64,000 nt of DNA from an uncultured Paracoccus sp. (GTDB lineage Bacteria; Pseudomonadota; Alphaproteobacteria; Rhodobacterales; Rhodobacteraceae), in the NCBI RefSeq assembly GCF_945915435.1, contig NZ_CAMEFG010000004.1:50292-114291 (forward strand), read 5' to 3'. A program made the position numbers and the translations under genes. Positions 8,607 to 16,893 of this stretch are shown here, one piece after another. Position 1 is the first letter of the stretch. Every line of letters starts with the position of its first letter. The notes under the pieces are model-generated. The model did not search any database, was not told where the DNA came from, and worked only from the letters and a program-made list of their open reading frames with translations.

Positions 8607-11569
8607 CGCAGATCAACACATCCTATGACGCAACCGCCGATGACGGCATCGATTCGCTTCCGGCCTCGGGCGAGGCATCGGCGACTGCCGCGCCCTGCGA
8701 CCGGCAGGACATCATCGGTATCTATCCGGTCAGAATCGCATGGGGCGACCTGAAGGGCGAGGTGAACGACGGTTTCACCTATCCTTCGGGCCTGGCGCCT
8801 TTCGCCGCACCGGACGGCCCTGCGCGCACGGGCGGCTTTGCGCTGCGCCGCCTTCGGCCCGGCAACGTGATGATCTTCGATCCGGCGGCCTCGGTCTGGT
8901 CGATGTTCGTCTATACGCCGGACGACACGCCTGCGGGCGGGGGCTTTGCGCGTTATACCTCGACCCCGGATCATCGCGAATGGCGCCAGACCGACGCGGC
9001 AGCGCCGATGGCCTATGTGCCCGACAGTGCGACCGAAATCCATATCTGCTTCGTCGAACATGCCTGGTCGCTGGCCACGATGCAGCGCGCACACGCCAAT
9101 ACCGACGGTTTCCGCGACAAGGTGATGACCAGGGTCACGCTGACGGCGCCCTCGGACGCGACCTATTCGGCACCGCTGGAAAAGCTGGCCGCGATGGTCG
9201 AGGAATTCGGCCCCGGTCGCGTCCAGCCGGCCGAGGACTGGGCGGCGCTCAGCGAAACGCCGGGCCGCCAGCTTGATCCCGCGGCCATCACCGGCGCGGC
9301 GCTGGCCAAGGGCAAGAGCGTCGCGCCGATCATGGTCGCGCTGCACGACCCGGTCGGCGTGGTTCTGGAAATGAACATGGGCCACGCCAACCGCATGGCG
9401 TTGCGCGCGGACTATCTTCAGGCCAACACCTATGCGCTGGCGACGGCGCGGGCGTCCCAGGCATTGCAGAAATATGGCGAGAGCCAGCTTCGCAACCGCG
9501 ATCTGGGCTTTTTCGCGCGCCGGAACCTGCGCAAATGGGGCGAAGCGATCCGTCCCGAACGCGACACCTTCCTGGTCGAGGCCGAGGCCACGCTCAAGGA
9601 CTTTGAAAAGACCATCAAGGGACCGCTGGACGCCTGGGCGAAGTATTACGGCATGGGCCTTGCCGATCCGACGAATACGCCCGGCTCGTTGCAAACGCAG
9701 ATGCTGCACTACGACAACAGGGCCGAGGAAGCGCGCGAGATCGTGGCGCTGGCCCGCTTTGCCCATGACTGCGTCGTGGCCCTGACCTCGTCGCAGGAAG
9801 GGCAGGCCCACATCGGCAAGGTCATGCTGGACGAAGATCGCTGGAACGACCAGACCAACCCGATCAAGAAGTTTTTCACCCTGGTCGGCGCAGGGATATT
9901 GAGCAGCGTCAGTGACTTGCAGGCGCACAAGGCGTCACTGGTCGCAGCTTCGGACGAGCTGATGCGCGATATCGCCATGCCGATGGCGCGCCAGGTCTCG
10001 CAGCTGCGGCGCATGGACATGCTGACCGAGGTCAACCGCTTCAGCAGCGGCATCTACAACCGCACCGTGGTTCAGGTGCCCGTCGATATCGACGACATGA
10101 TGGCCGAGGTCCGCGCGCGCCCCCGCACCGGCCAATCGACGTTCAACCCGCGCCCAGGCCACACGATCCACCGCATCCAGACGCCGACGATGCTCTACAA
10201 GTTCGACGGCACGATCCATGTCGCGGGCAGTCCGGGGATCGCGGCGATGGGCAGCGCAAGCGCCGGTTTCGGCATTTTCGCCAATGCCCTGAACATGTTC
10301 GAATTGACCCGCCAGACCGGAACTTCGACCCTTCGCGGCGCCGCAGGGGCAATCGGCAGCAATCCCTACCTGGGCCTGACGCTGACGACGATCGACACGC
10401 TGAACCAGCTTTTCGCGCTGTCGGCGGGCGTGCGGCAACTGGCCGGAACAGGCGGGCAGCGCGGTTTCCAGATTTCGGGATCGGTCACCCGCGCGCAATT
10501 GACCGCGCTGATGAAGGGCAAGGCGGTGACGAACGACCTGGTGCGGACCCTTATCGATGGCCGGCCCAATGCGACCGTCGCGCGGGTCGAGGCCGCACCG
10601 CCGCGCACGATGATGGCCAAGGTGGGGATCAAGATCCTCAGCGGGGCCGGCATCGCCCTTGGCTTTCTCGACCTGTTCAACGCGTACGAGGCCTATCGCC
10701 GCGGCGACAATATCGCGATGATCTCCAGCGTGGCGCTTGGGACAGGTGCGATCCTGATGGCGACGGGCGGCTTCGTGAAGCTGACGACCGGAGCCACGGG
10801 CATCGGGGCGGTTGCCGGTTTGATCCTGATCATCATCGGGGCCGTTCTATCGTTTCTGGTCGACGATCCGGTGACGGCCTGGCTGAGGAATTGTTATTGG
10901 GGGGATACGGACAGATATCTGTTCTGGGATGATCGACTGCGCGAGGATATCGCGGACGGACCCGGTTCCTACCATGAAAAGCAGAGGCGCTATATCAGCG
11001 CCGGAGCCGCAGGCAACGATGTCCCCCGTTTCTTCGCACGCGAGATGCAGCATTTCCACGAACTCGTCTATGCGCCGCAGAACGCGCCAGATCCTGCTGT
11101 GTTTGACGATACCACCCGCAATTGGCTGGGTGTCGTGAAACCATCGACGGCATCGCGAAAGATATACGAGATATCTTTCCGCCTGCCCAACTTCGTGCCG
11201 GGTTATTCGGATTTCCAGGGACGTGTCGTCGCCCATATCCACGGAATGAACGACGTTCGGCGGGTGGCCGGTACCCAGCAATTTGACGTCTCGCGAGAAT
11301 TCTGGGCCAATGCCCGTTACGATCGGGAAGATATCGTCACTGGCAGCTTCGAAATCAGGATTCCGGGGAATGCGGATAGCGACCCGACCAACGATATAAA
11401 ATGGCGTCTTCTGAAGGTCGAACTTGCAAAAGGCTGGCTTTATACACCCGTTCCCGGCCTTATCCTGCCGCGAAAATACAACGATCCCTTTTTCGGACCC
11501 TTATTCGGCGGCGAATGGACCGACGAGGGCGCCGGTGAAGGCGAAGCATTGATCATAAGCGGGGCATGA
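8603..11569 (+). CDS. VasX/BTH_I2691-like T6SS effector, putative pore-forming toxin
   Basis: Large 988-residue protein resembling VasX-type type VI effectors. The N-terminal part (about 35-200) opens with GIYPVRIAWGDLKGE, like the VasX N-terminal region, and a central segment has VAPIMVALHDPVGVVLEMN, a recurring motif of BTH_I2691-family effectors. Hydrophobic, Gly-rich membrane segments occur near 545-600 and near 680-760 (IAMISSVALGTGAILMATGG; AVAGLILIIIGAVLSFLVDD). They are followed by VTAWLRNCYWG and a beta-rich C-terminus. No signal peptide, catalytic nuclease or lipase motif was seen, so membrane permeabilisation is the likely action. It overlaps the DUF4123 gene upstream and the immunity candidate downstream by 4 bases each. 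Confidence 0.75.
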   Translation: MTQINTSYDATADDGIDSLPASGEASATAAPCDRQDIIGIYPVRIAWGDLKGEVNDGFTYPSGLAPFAAPDGPARTGGFALRRLRPGNVMIFDPAASVWSMFVYTPDDTPAGGGFARYTSTPDHREWRQTDAAAPMAYVPDSATEIHICFVEHAWSLATMQRAHANTDGFRDKVMTRVTLTAPSDATYSAPLEKLAAMVEEFGPGRVQPAEDWAALSETPGRQLDPAAITGAALAKGKSVAPIMVALHDPVGVVLEMNMGHANRMALRADYLQANTYALATARASQALQKYGESQLRNRDLGFFARRNLRKWGEAIRPERDTFLVEAEATLKDFEKTIKGPLDAWAKYYGMGLADPTNTPGSLQTQMLHYDNRAEEAREIVALARFAHDCVVALTSSQEGQAHIGKVMLDEDRWNDQTNPIKKFFTLVGAGILSSVSDLQAHKASLVAASDELMRDIAMPMARQVSQLRRMDMLTEVNRFSSGIYNRTVVQVPVDIDDMMAEVRARPRTGQSTFNPRPGHTIHRIQTPTMLYKFDGTIHVAGSPGIAAMGSASAGFGIFANALNMFELTRQTGTSTLRGAAGAIGSNPYLGLTLTTIDTLNQLFALSAGVRQLAGTGGQRGFQISGSVTRAQLTALMKGKAVTNDLVRTLIDGRPNATVARVEAAPPRTMMAKVGIKILSGAGIALGFLDLFNAYEAYRRGDNIAMISSVALGTGAILMATGGFVKLTTGATGIGAVAGLILIIIGAVLSFLVDDPVTAWLRNCYWGDTDRYLFWDDRLREDIADGPGSYHEKQRRYISAGAAGNDVPRFFAREMQHFHELVYAPQNAPDPAVFDDTTRNWLGVVKPSTASRKIYEISFRLPNFVPGYSDFQGRVVAHIHGMNDVRRVAGTQQFDVSREFWANARYDREDIVTGSFEIRIPGNADSDPTNDIKWRLLKVELAKGWLYTPVPGLILPRKYNDPFFGPLFGGEWTDEGAGEGEALIISGA

Positions 11570-11591
11570 TGACGCGCGAAACCGAATTCAT
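11538..11591 (+). repeat. 54-bp direct repeat, copy 1 (effector tail / immunity start)
   Basis: This segment holds the last codons of the effector gene and the first codons of the immunity candidate. It recurs without a mismatch at 12664-12717, 1126 bases downstream, and similarity continues beyond the perfect core. Confidence 0.95.
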
Positions 11592-12642
11592 TCTGACGGT
11601 GATCGTCCTTGTCGTGTTCGGCATCGGGATAGCTTGGCTTTTTCTGCGCGCATATCTGCTGGACCCTGCCCGGAAGCCCCTGAAAAGGACGACCCCCGAG
11701 CTGCGTGAAAAGCACAAGCGTGCCCGGATGGGGTTCGTCCCGTTCGCGAAATGGCAAAGCCGTGTCAAGGACGCGGAAGGGGCGCGATCACCGTTTACAC
11801 CTTATTGTGGCCCACATATTCTTGCCATCAACAATGATCGGGCCGTTCTGCGCGCAGCCGCGCATAACTACATGCGGCGTTTAGTGGGAGTTTCATATAT
11901 TTTTATTCCTATTTCTCTCATCAGTTTTGTGATCCCATTTTGGGAAGCGATGCGTTTCTTCAGCACGCCTATTCACCGATCATACTCGTACTCAGTAGTT
12001 GAGAATGGCGAAATCCGCCGTGCCACCGATTATTATGACCCGACGATAAGCGATTATATTATAAGCCGTATACACAACTATCCTGATTACTTCAACGAAT
12101 GGACTGTCCATTACTACGGCCTTGGGCGTGCGATCGAAAGATTCATCATGTCGGACGGTTTCTTTCTTCCTGTCTTACTTGTCTTGATCCTGCTTTTTTT
12201 CATCACGATCCTGCGCCGCGTCGATGCACCGCTGGTATTCGACCGCCGCCGACAAATGGTTTACACCGTTCATCGTGGGCATCTTTTCGCCGCACCCTGG
12301 AAAACGGTGCGAATGACGGTGACCGTCGTCGCCCGCAACACGGGCCTTGCCTTTGCCCTAGAGGATATCGAGGGCAATCGGGGTAAGCGCTGGTTTCCAT
12401 TGGCCGCATGGGGCAATAGCTGGGCAGCCCCCGGCCCGCATCCAAACCCCGAACCCTTCGCTTACGACAGATGGAAGGTCACGCGCAGGTGGCTGATGGA
12501 ATATATGCAGGGATTGGATGTTCCGGCCAGAACGGGCGTGCCGCAGGGCCTGATCGCGCTTCTGGCTCCGCGTGAAGGTGTCCTGCCCGACGATCTGGAA
12601 AGCCGACTGGATCAGGCGATGCGGGGCCGAAAATTCGCCTGA
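11566..12642 (+). CDS. Membrane protein, candidate immunity protein for the upstream effector
   Basis: 358-residue integral membrane protein starting in the ATGA overlap with the effector stop. Three hydrophobic segments are visible: about 5-30 (ILTVIVLVVFGIGIAWLFL), 110-130 (VSYIFIPISLISFVIPFW) and 200-218 (FLPVLLVLILLFFITIL). The C-terminal cytosolic part has DAPLVFDRRRQMVYTV and later WFPLAAWGNSW. It resembles DUF6708-type proteins found next to VasX-like effectors; this match is from memory and unverified. Inner-membrane immunity against a pore former is inferred from position and topology. The stretch 11,830-12,200 is noticeably richer in A/T than its neighbours, a hint of transfer. Confidence 0.65.
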   Translation: MMTRETEFILTVIVLVVFGIGIAWLFLRAYLLDPARKPLKRTTPELREKHKRARMGFVPFAKWQSRVKDAEGARSPFTPYCGPHILAINNDRAVLRAAAHNYMRRLVGVSYIFIPISLISFVIPFWEAMRFFSTPIHRSYSYSVVENGEIRRATDYYDPTISDYIISRIHNYPDYFNEWTVHYYGLGRAIERFIMSDGFFLPVLLVLILLFFITILRRVDAPLVFDRRRQMVYTVHRGHLFAAPWKTVRMTVTVVARNTGLAFALEDIEGNRGKRWFPLAAWGNSWAAPGPHPNPEPFAYDRWKVTRRWLMEYMQGLDVPARTGVPQGLIALLAPREGVLPDDLESRLDQAMRGRKFA

Positions 12643-12663
12643 AACCGGCCGACAACCCTCGCC

Positions 12664-12717
12664 AAGGCGAAGCATTGATCATAAGCGGGGCATGATGACG
12701 CGCGAAACCGAATTCAT
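12664..12717 (+). repeat. 54-bp direct repeat, copy 2
   Basis: Perfect copy of 11538-11591. It again carries the effector-tail codons (EALIISGA plus stop) although no effector gene precedes it here, followed by the start of a second immunity-like gene. This points to a tandem duplication or cassette recombination rather than convergence. Confidence 0.95.
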
Positions 12718-12913
12718 CCTGACGCTGATCGTGCTTCTGGTCGTGGGGGGCGCGGCGGCATGGTTCATGATCTGGTTCCACCGAAACCGCCCACTACAAA
12801 AACTGCGCCAAAAGACCACGCCCGAGCAAGGCCGCCGTGCCAGGTGGATACGGCTAACCGGCGCGGCCTGTATGGTAGCTAGCCCTGGCCGCAGGTGGTT
12901 TTGCCGTTATTGA
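12692..12913 (+). pseudogene. Truncated second copy of the immunity-like gene
   Basis: A 73-codon frame starting MMTRETEFILTLIVLLVVGG. It matches the first gene's start MMTRETEFILTVIVLVVFGI and keeps the later 'KTTPE' segment (KRTTPE in the first). After about 45 residues similarity is lost and the frame ends in an unrelated Arg/Gly-rich tail. Only the first membrane segment remains, so it is probably a decayed remnant. A functional single-pass peptide cannot be excluded. Confidence 0.75.
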
Positions 12914-13509
12914 CATCAGGCGCTCGCGACGCGCGGCGCTTGCTTCGAACCCGGATGCGGGCTGGGCACTCCGCGGCATTCCACCCGTCACTATTACCAA
13001 GCGGCGGGGATAGGTTTGGCGATATCGACGGAATTCCTCCGATCAAAGGCCCGCCACGATGCGATCCTGGCCGAGGGTGCGCACGACTGACCGGGTAATC
13101 CTGCGGTTGGTGCTGGTTCTCTTGCCGGAAACCTACGGCGGCACGGCGCTGCTGCGCAGGATGGCGGGCCGGACGCGGAGTTCGGCCTTGGCCACCAGTT
13201 CGGGGCGGGCCTTGCGCGTTTTGCCGAGTGGTCGGCGGCTGCAATTCCTTCAGCCGAACGAACAGGGCACGGGCCAGCTCCGCCGATGATCGGCGGCCAG
13301 CCCTCGCGCCTCTTGCCCTGCATCCGCGCCAGATGCGAGCGGCCCGACCTTCAGCCCGGCCCGAAGCGGTCCCTGGCACCGCCGCGCGGCGGAGGCGATC
13401 TTCTTTCTGGAACAATCCGCCGCCGCAGCGGTTGCATCGGGGCAAGGGGCCGCTTCGTCCCGCTTCACCGGCGGGCGGTCCTTCGATCCGATCTCAGGAA
13501 AGGCGACAG
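12914..13509. other. Gene-free stretch after the T6SS cargo module, probably degenerate
   Basis: Nearly 600 bases without a convincing gene. Open frames exist on both strands, but their products are Arg/Pro/Ala-rich with no recognisable motif, as expected from GC-rich noise. It follows the truncated immunity copy, so it may be eroded effector or mobile DNA. No inverted repeats typical of insertion-sequence ends were noticed. The 3' end (about 13,480-13,509) must hold the leader of the following SDR gene. Confidence 0.5.
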
Positions 13510-14367
13510 ATGAGCGATTATCCCAGGCCACCCTTCCCCAAGCAGCAGCAGGACCTGCCCGGCAGCTTTCGCAAGATGGACCCCCGCCCCGATCACGGCG
13601 AAGATAGCTGGCGCGGGGCCAACCGGCTGGCGGGCAAGGTCGCGCTGATCACCGGCGGCGACAGCGGTATCGGGCGTGCCGTCGCCATCGCCTATGCGCG
13701 CGAAGGCGCCGACCTGGCCCTGTCATGGCTGAACGAGACCGAGGACGCCCAGGACACCCAGCGCCTTGTCGCCGACGAGGGGCGCGAATGCCTGCCCATT
13801 CCCGGCGACATCTCGGACCCCGAGCATTGCCGCCATATCGTCCGGCAGGCGGTGGAACGCTTTGGCCGGATCGACATCCTGGTCAACAACGCCGCCCATC
13901 AGCGCCTGTTCGAGCGGATCGAGGATATTTCGGACGAGGAATGGCGCCACACCTTCGCGACCAATATCGACGCGATCTTTCACCTGACCAAGGCCGCCGT
14001 GCCGCATATGCCCAAGGGGGGCGCGATCATCAACACGGCCTCGATCAACTCGGACAAGCCCAACCCGCAACTGCTGGCCTATGCCACGACCAAGGGGGCG
14101 ATCCAGAATTTCACCACCGGGCTGGCGCAGATGCTGGCGGAACGCGGCATCCGCGTGAACGCCGTCGCCCCCGGCCCGGTCTGGACGCCGCTGATCCCCG
14201 CCAGCATGTCGCCCGACCAGGTGCGCGATTTCGGCGCGAACTATCCGATGAAACGTCCCGCGCAGCCGGTCGAGCTGGCTTCGGCCTATGTCATGCTGGC
14301 TGAGCCGATGTCCAGCTATGTCTCGGGCGCGACGATTGCCGTCACCGGCGGCATGCCCATGATCTGA
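13510..14367 (+). CDS. SDR family oxidoreductase, stress-type (YghA/YhdF-like)
   Basis: NAD(P)-dependent short-chain dehydrogenase of 285 residues. It has the N-terminal extension DYPRPPFPKQQQDLPG and MDPRPDHGEDSW typical of the YghA/general-stress-protein-39 group. It then has the Rossmann motif TGGDSGIGRA (near 51), NNAAHQ (near 137), the Ser of INTASINS and the catalytic YATTKGA. ATG at 13510 is preceded by AGGAAAGG, a good ribosome-binding site. Substrate unknown; this group is often stress-induced. Followed 17 bases on by a small conserved-type gene. Confidence 0.88.
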   Translation: MSDYPRPPFPKQQQDLPGSFRKMDPRPDHGEDSWRGANRLAGKVALITGGDSGIGRAVAIAYAREGADLALSWLNETEDAQDTQRLVADEGRECLPIPGDISDPEHCRHIVRQAVERFGRIDILVNNAAHQRLFERIEDISDEEWRHTFATNIDAIFHLTKAAVPHMPKGGAIINTASINSDKPNPQLLAYATTKGAIQNFTTGLAQMLAERGIRVNAVAPGPVWTPLIPASMSPDQVRDFGANYPMKRPAQPVELASAYVMLAEPMSSYVSGATIAVTGGMPMI

Positions 14368-14384
14368 AACGGAAAGGACAACCG

Positions 14385-14606
14385 ATGACACATCCCGCAA
14401 CGCTGTTCCTGGGCGGCCTGGCCGCCGGTTTCGTGGCCAAAAGCCTGTGGGACGCGCTGGACAGGGGCGCCGCGTCCCGCCCGCCCGGCCAGCGCATCCG
14501 CAATGCCGGCCGGGCCGAGATGGAAAATCCGCCCCGCCGTTGGGACATGGTGGACGAACAGGGCGACGAATCCTTTCCCGCCAGCGATCCGCCGGGGAAT
14601 TACTGA
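14385..14606 (+). CDS. Small stress-associated protein with ESFPASDPP tail
   Basis: 73-residue hypothetical protein. A short N-terminal hydrophobic Gly/Ala stretch (LFLGGLAAGFVAKSLWDAL) may associate with membrane. The C-terminus DEQGDESFPASDPPGNY carries the 'ESFPASDPP' motif that recurs in many small proteobacterial proteins next to stress SDRs. It is preceded by AAAGGACAACCG, a usable ribosome-binding site, and is probably co-transcribed with the SDR upstream. Function unknown. Confidence 0.75.
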   Translation: MTHPATLFLGGLAAGFVAKSLWDALDRGAASRPPGQRIRNAGRAEMENPPRRWDMVDEQGDESFPASDPPGNY

Positions 14607-14646
14607 TGCCGGAAAGGCGGGTGCGCCCACGCCTGCCTTGGCCGCG

Positions 14647-15150
14647 CTATGCGTCGCGGCCAAGCGCGCCCTCGACCGCGGGGCGGTGTTCTTCGGGAAA
14701 GCGGACGCTGACCGCGATGCCGCCCTGCCCAAGGGCATCGGCATAGCCTGCCGCGTCGTCCTGGGCGACCCCCAGATCGACCAGCACCCCGGCCATGCCG
14801 CCCGCAAGCGCACCCCCCGCCGCGCCGCCCAGTGCCGAAACCAGCCAGCCCGCCGCCATCATCGGGCCAAAACCGGGAACGACGATCACCCCAAGCCCCG
14901 CAAGCAGGCCCGCGCCGCCGCCCACCGCAGCCCCGACCGCCGCGCCGGTGGCGGTGGCGGGCGCAGGGTCGGGCACCTGGATGCGCGCGCCGGTCCGGGG
15001 ATCGCATTCGACGCGCATGTCGCGGTAATCCCGCAGGGTTTCGCCGCCGAAAATGGCGGTTTCAACGGCGGGCAGCGCCAGCGCCTCGACCCGCCCGGCT
15101 GCCGCGACGGCCTCTTGGCAGCCTTGGTAAAGCCGCGTGATGACAGGCAT
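14647..15150 (-). CDS. Glycine-zipper hypothetical protein
   Basis: 167-residue protein of unknown function. The N-terminal third is soluble (ITRLYQGCQEAVAAAGRVEA). The middle (about 70-125) is a long Gly/Ala glycine-zipper membrane segment (TGAAVGAAVGGGAGLLAGLG, then GGAAGGALAGGMAGVLVDLG). The C-terminal tail FPEEHRPAVEGAL resembles the end of low-temperature or general-stress induced proteins. It is convergent with the stress SDR pair. The location near stress and osmoprotection genes suggests an envelope-stress role, which is inference only. Confidence 0.65.
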   Translation of the reverse strand: MPVITRLYQGCQEAVAAAGRVEALALPAVETAIFGGETLRDYRDMRVECDPRTGARIQVPDPAPATATGAAVGAAVGGGAGLLAGLGVIVVPGFGPMMAAGWLVSALGGAAGGALAGGMAGVLVDLGVAQDDAAGYADALGQGGIAVSVRFPEEHRPAVEGALGRDA

Positions 15151-15229
15151 GTTTCCCCCTTCGCAAGAGTTGCGTTTTCAGGCGTCCCCATGACGAAGAA
15201 CCGGCGGCGCGCGCGATTGTTCCTGCCGG

Positions 15230-15964
15230 TCACATCTCTTTGCCGGTCCGGCGCTTCGCAATCGCGATCAGCAGGCCGAAGGCGTCGTAAAGCAGCACGG
15301 CGATGCAGCCCGTCAGCACCCCGCCCTGGATGACATAGGCCGGGTTGTTCGCGGTCAGGCCGGCGATGATCACCTCGCCCAGGCTGCGCGCCGCGACGGT
15401 TGAGCCGATGGTGGCGGTGGAGAGCGCGATGACCACCGAAATCCGTATCCCTTCCAGGATCAGCGGCAGGGCCAGGGGCATCTCGACCTGCGCCAGCATC
15501 CTGCGCTGCGTCATGCCCACCGCCCTGGCCGAAAGCAGGACCGAACCGGGCACCGACCGCAGCCCGGCCAGCGCGTTCTCGAAGATCGGCAGCAGGCCGT
15601 AGAGGAAAAGCGCAAGCACCGTCGGCCGGGCGCCGAAGCCCAGCAGGGGAACCGACAGCGCCAGCACGGCGACCGGCGGGAAGGTCTGGCCGATATTCGC
15701 CAGCGTCCGGGCCAGGGGCAGGAACTCGGCCCCGGCGGGGCGGGTGACGAGGATGGCCAGCGACAGCGCGATCAGGGCCGAGGGCACCATCGCCAGCGCA
15801 ACCAGCCCCAGATGCGACAGGGTCAGGCTGGCCAGCGAGGCGCGGTCGTAGATCACCGGCCCGCCCGCAGGCGCGAAAGGGCGCAGCAGCGGCTCGAACA
15901 GGGCGGGGAACAGGATCAGCCCGCCGGTGATGCCGATCAGCAGGGTCCAGCGCAGCGCCGTCAT
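15230..15964 (-). CDS. yehW: Osmoprotectant ABC transporter permease (YehW-like)
   Basis: Inner-membrane permease of 244 residues with about six hydrophobic segments and the conserved binding-protein-dependent loop (RAVGMTQRRMLAQVEMPLALP). It is the last gene of a four-gene minus-strand operon (binding protein, permease, ATPase, permease), the arrangement of the YehZYXW/OsmF and OpuC-type glycine-betaine and choline uptake systems. Its start overlaps the ATPase stop by 4 bases. The substrate is a quaternary amine by family; it is not provable here. Confidence 0.85.
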   Translation of the reverse strand: MTALRWTLLIGITGGLILFPALFEPLLRPFAPAGGPVIYDRASLASLTLSHLGLVALAMVPSALIALSLAILVTRPAGAEFLPLARTLANIGQTFPPVAVLALSVPLLGFGARPTVLALFLYGLLPIFENALAGLRSVPGSVLLSARAVGMTQRRMLAQVEMPLALPLILEGIRISVVIALSTATIGSTVAARSLGEVIIAGLTANNPAYVIQGGVLTGCIAVLLYDAFGLLIAIAKRRTGKEM

Positions 15965-16893
15965 TCCCGCCCCGCCGCCAGGATGTCGTCGCGGGTGACG
16001 ATGCCAAGATGCCGCCCCTGCGCATCGGCCACCGGCAGCCGGTCGCGCCCGGTCCAGATCATCTCGGCCAGCGCGTCCGACAGCGAGGCGGTGTCATCGA
16101 CCGGCACACCCCCGGCCTCGCCCGCGCCGACAAGCGGGCCGACCGGGTGCAGCGCCAGCAGGCGCAGGGCGCGGCCGGTCTCGCCGACCAGATCGGCGAC
16201 GAAGGGCGTCGCGGGGGCGCGGATGATCCGGTCGGGGGTGTCGAATTGCTCGAAGCGGCCCCCGCGCATCACGGCGATGGCGTCGCCCAGATAGAGCGCC
16301 TCGTTCATGTCATGGGTGACCAGCACGATCGTCGTGCCCGACTGGCGGCGGATCCGGGCCAGGTCGCGCTGCGCCTGCCGCCGGATCAGCGGGTCCAGCG
16401 CGCCGAAGGGTTCGTCCATCAGCAGCAGTTCGGGCCGCGCGGCCAGCGCCCGCGCGACGCCGATCCGCTGCGCCTGCCCGCCCGAAAGCTGGTGCGGATA
16501 GCGGGGGCCGATCTCGGCGGGGTCGAGTTGCAACATCCGCAGCAGCTCGGCGGTGCGGGCTACGATCTGCGCCTTGGGCCAGCCCAGCAGCGTAGGGACG
16601 ACACCGATATTGCGCGCCGCCGTCCAGTGCGGAAACAGCCCGTAGCCCTGGATGACATAGCCGATACCCTGGCGCAGGGGCACCTCGGGGATGCGGCTGA
16701 CATCCTTGCCGTCGATCAACACCCGGCCCGATGTCGGCTCGACCAGCCGGTTGATCATCCGCAGCAGCGTCGTCTTGCCCGAGCCGGAACTGCCGACGAT
16801 GGCGGTCAGCGTGCCACGCGCGAAGCGGGCGGTGACGCCATCGACCACCGGCCTGCCGTCGTAGCTCTTGGTCAGGGCCTCGATCTCGATCAT
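15961..16893 (-). CDS. yehX: Osmoprotectant ABC transporter ATP-binding protein with CBS domain (YehX-like)
   Basis: Cytoplasmic ATPase of 310 residues: Walker A VGSSGSGKTTLL (near 34), signature LSGGQAQRIG (near 139), Walker B ELLLMDEPFGALDP. The C-terminal end carries a CBS module (DRLPVADAQGRHLGIVTRDD), as in OpuA/YehX proteins where it senses ionic strength. The start ATG at 16893 overlaps the YehY-like stop. A much longer open frame runs upstream in phase, but it lies out of frame inside the YehY gene and is not used. Confidence 0.9.
   Translation of the reverse strand: MIEIEALTKSYDGRPVVDGVTARFARGTLTAIVGSSGSGKTTLLRMINRLVEPTSGRVLIDGKDVSRIPEVPLRQGIGYVIQGYGLFPHWTAARNIGVVPTLLGWPKAQIVARTAELLRMLQLDPAEIGPRYPHQLSGGQAQRIGVARALAARPELLLMDEPFGALDPLIRRQAQRDLARIRRQSGTTIVLVTHDMNEALYLGDAIAVMRGGRFEQFDTPDRIIRAPATPFVADLVGETGRALRLLALHPVGPLVGAGEAGGVPVDDTASLSDALAEMIWTGRDRLPVADAQGRHLGIVTRDDILAAGRE

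Noticed and set aside
12879..13445. Minus-strand frame of 188 codons in the gene-free gap, considered as a transposase remnant
   Set aside because: No DDE or other transposase motif, no terminal inverted repeats, and an Arg/Pro/Gly-rich composition like other noise frames.
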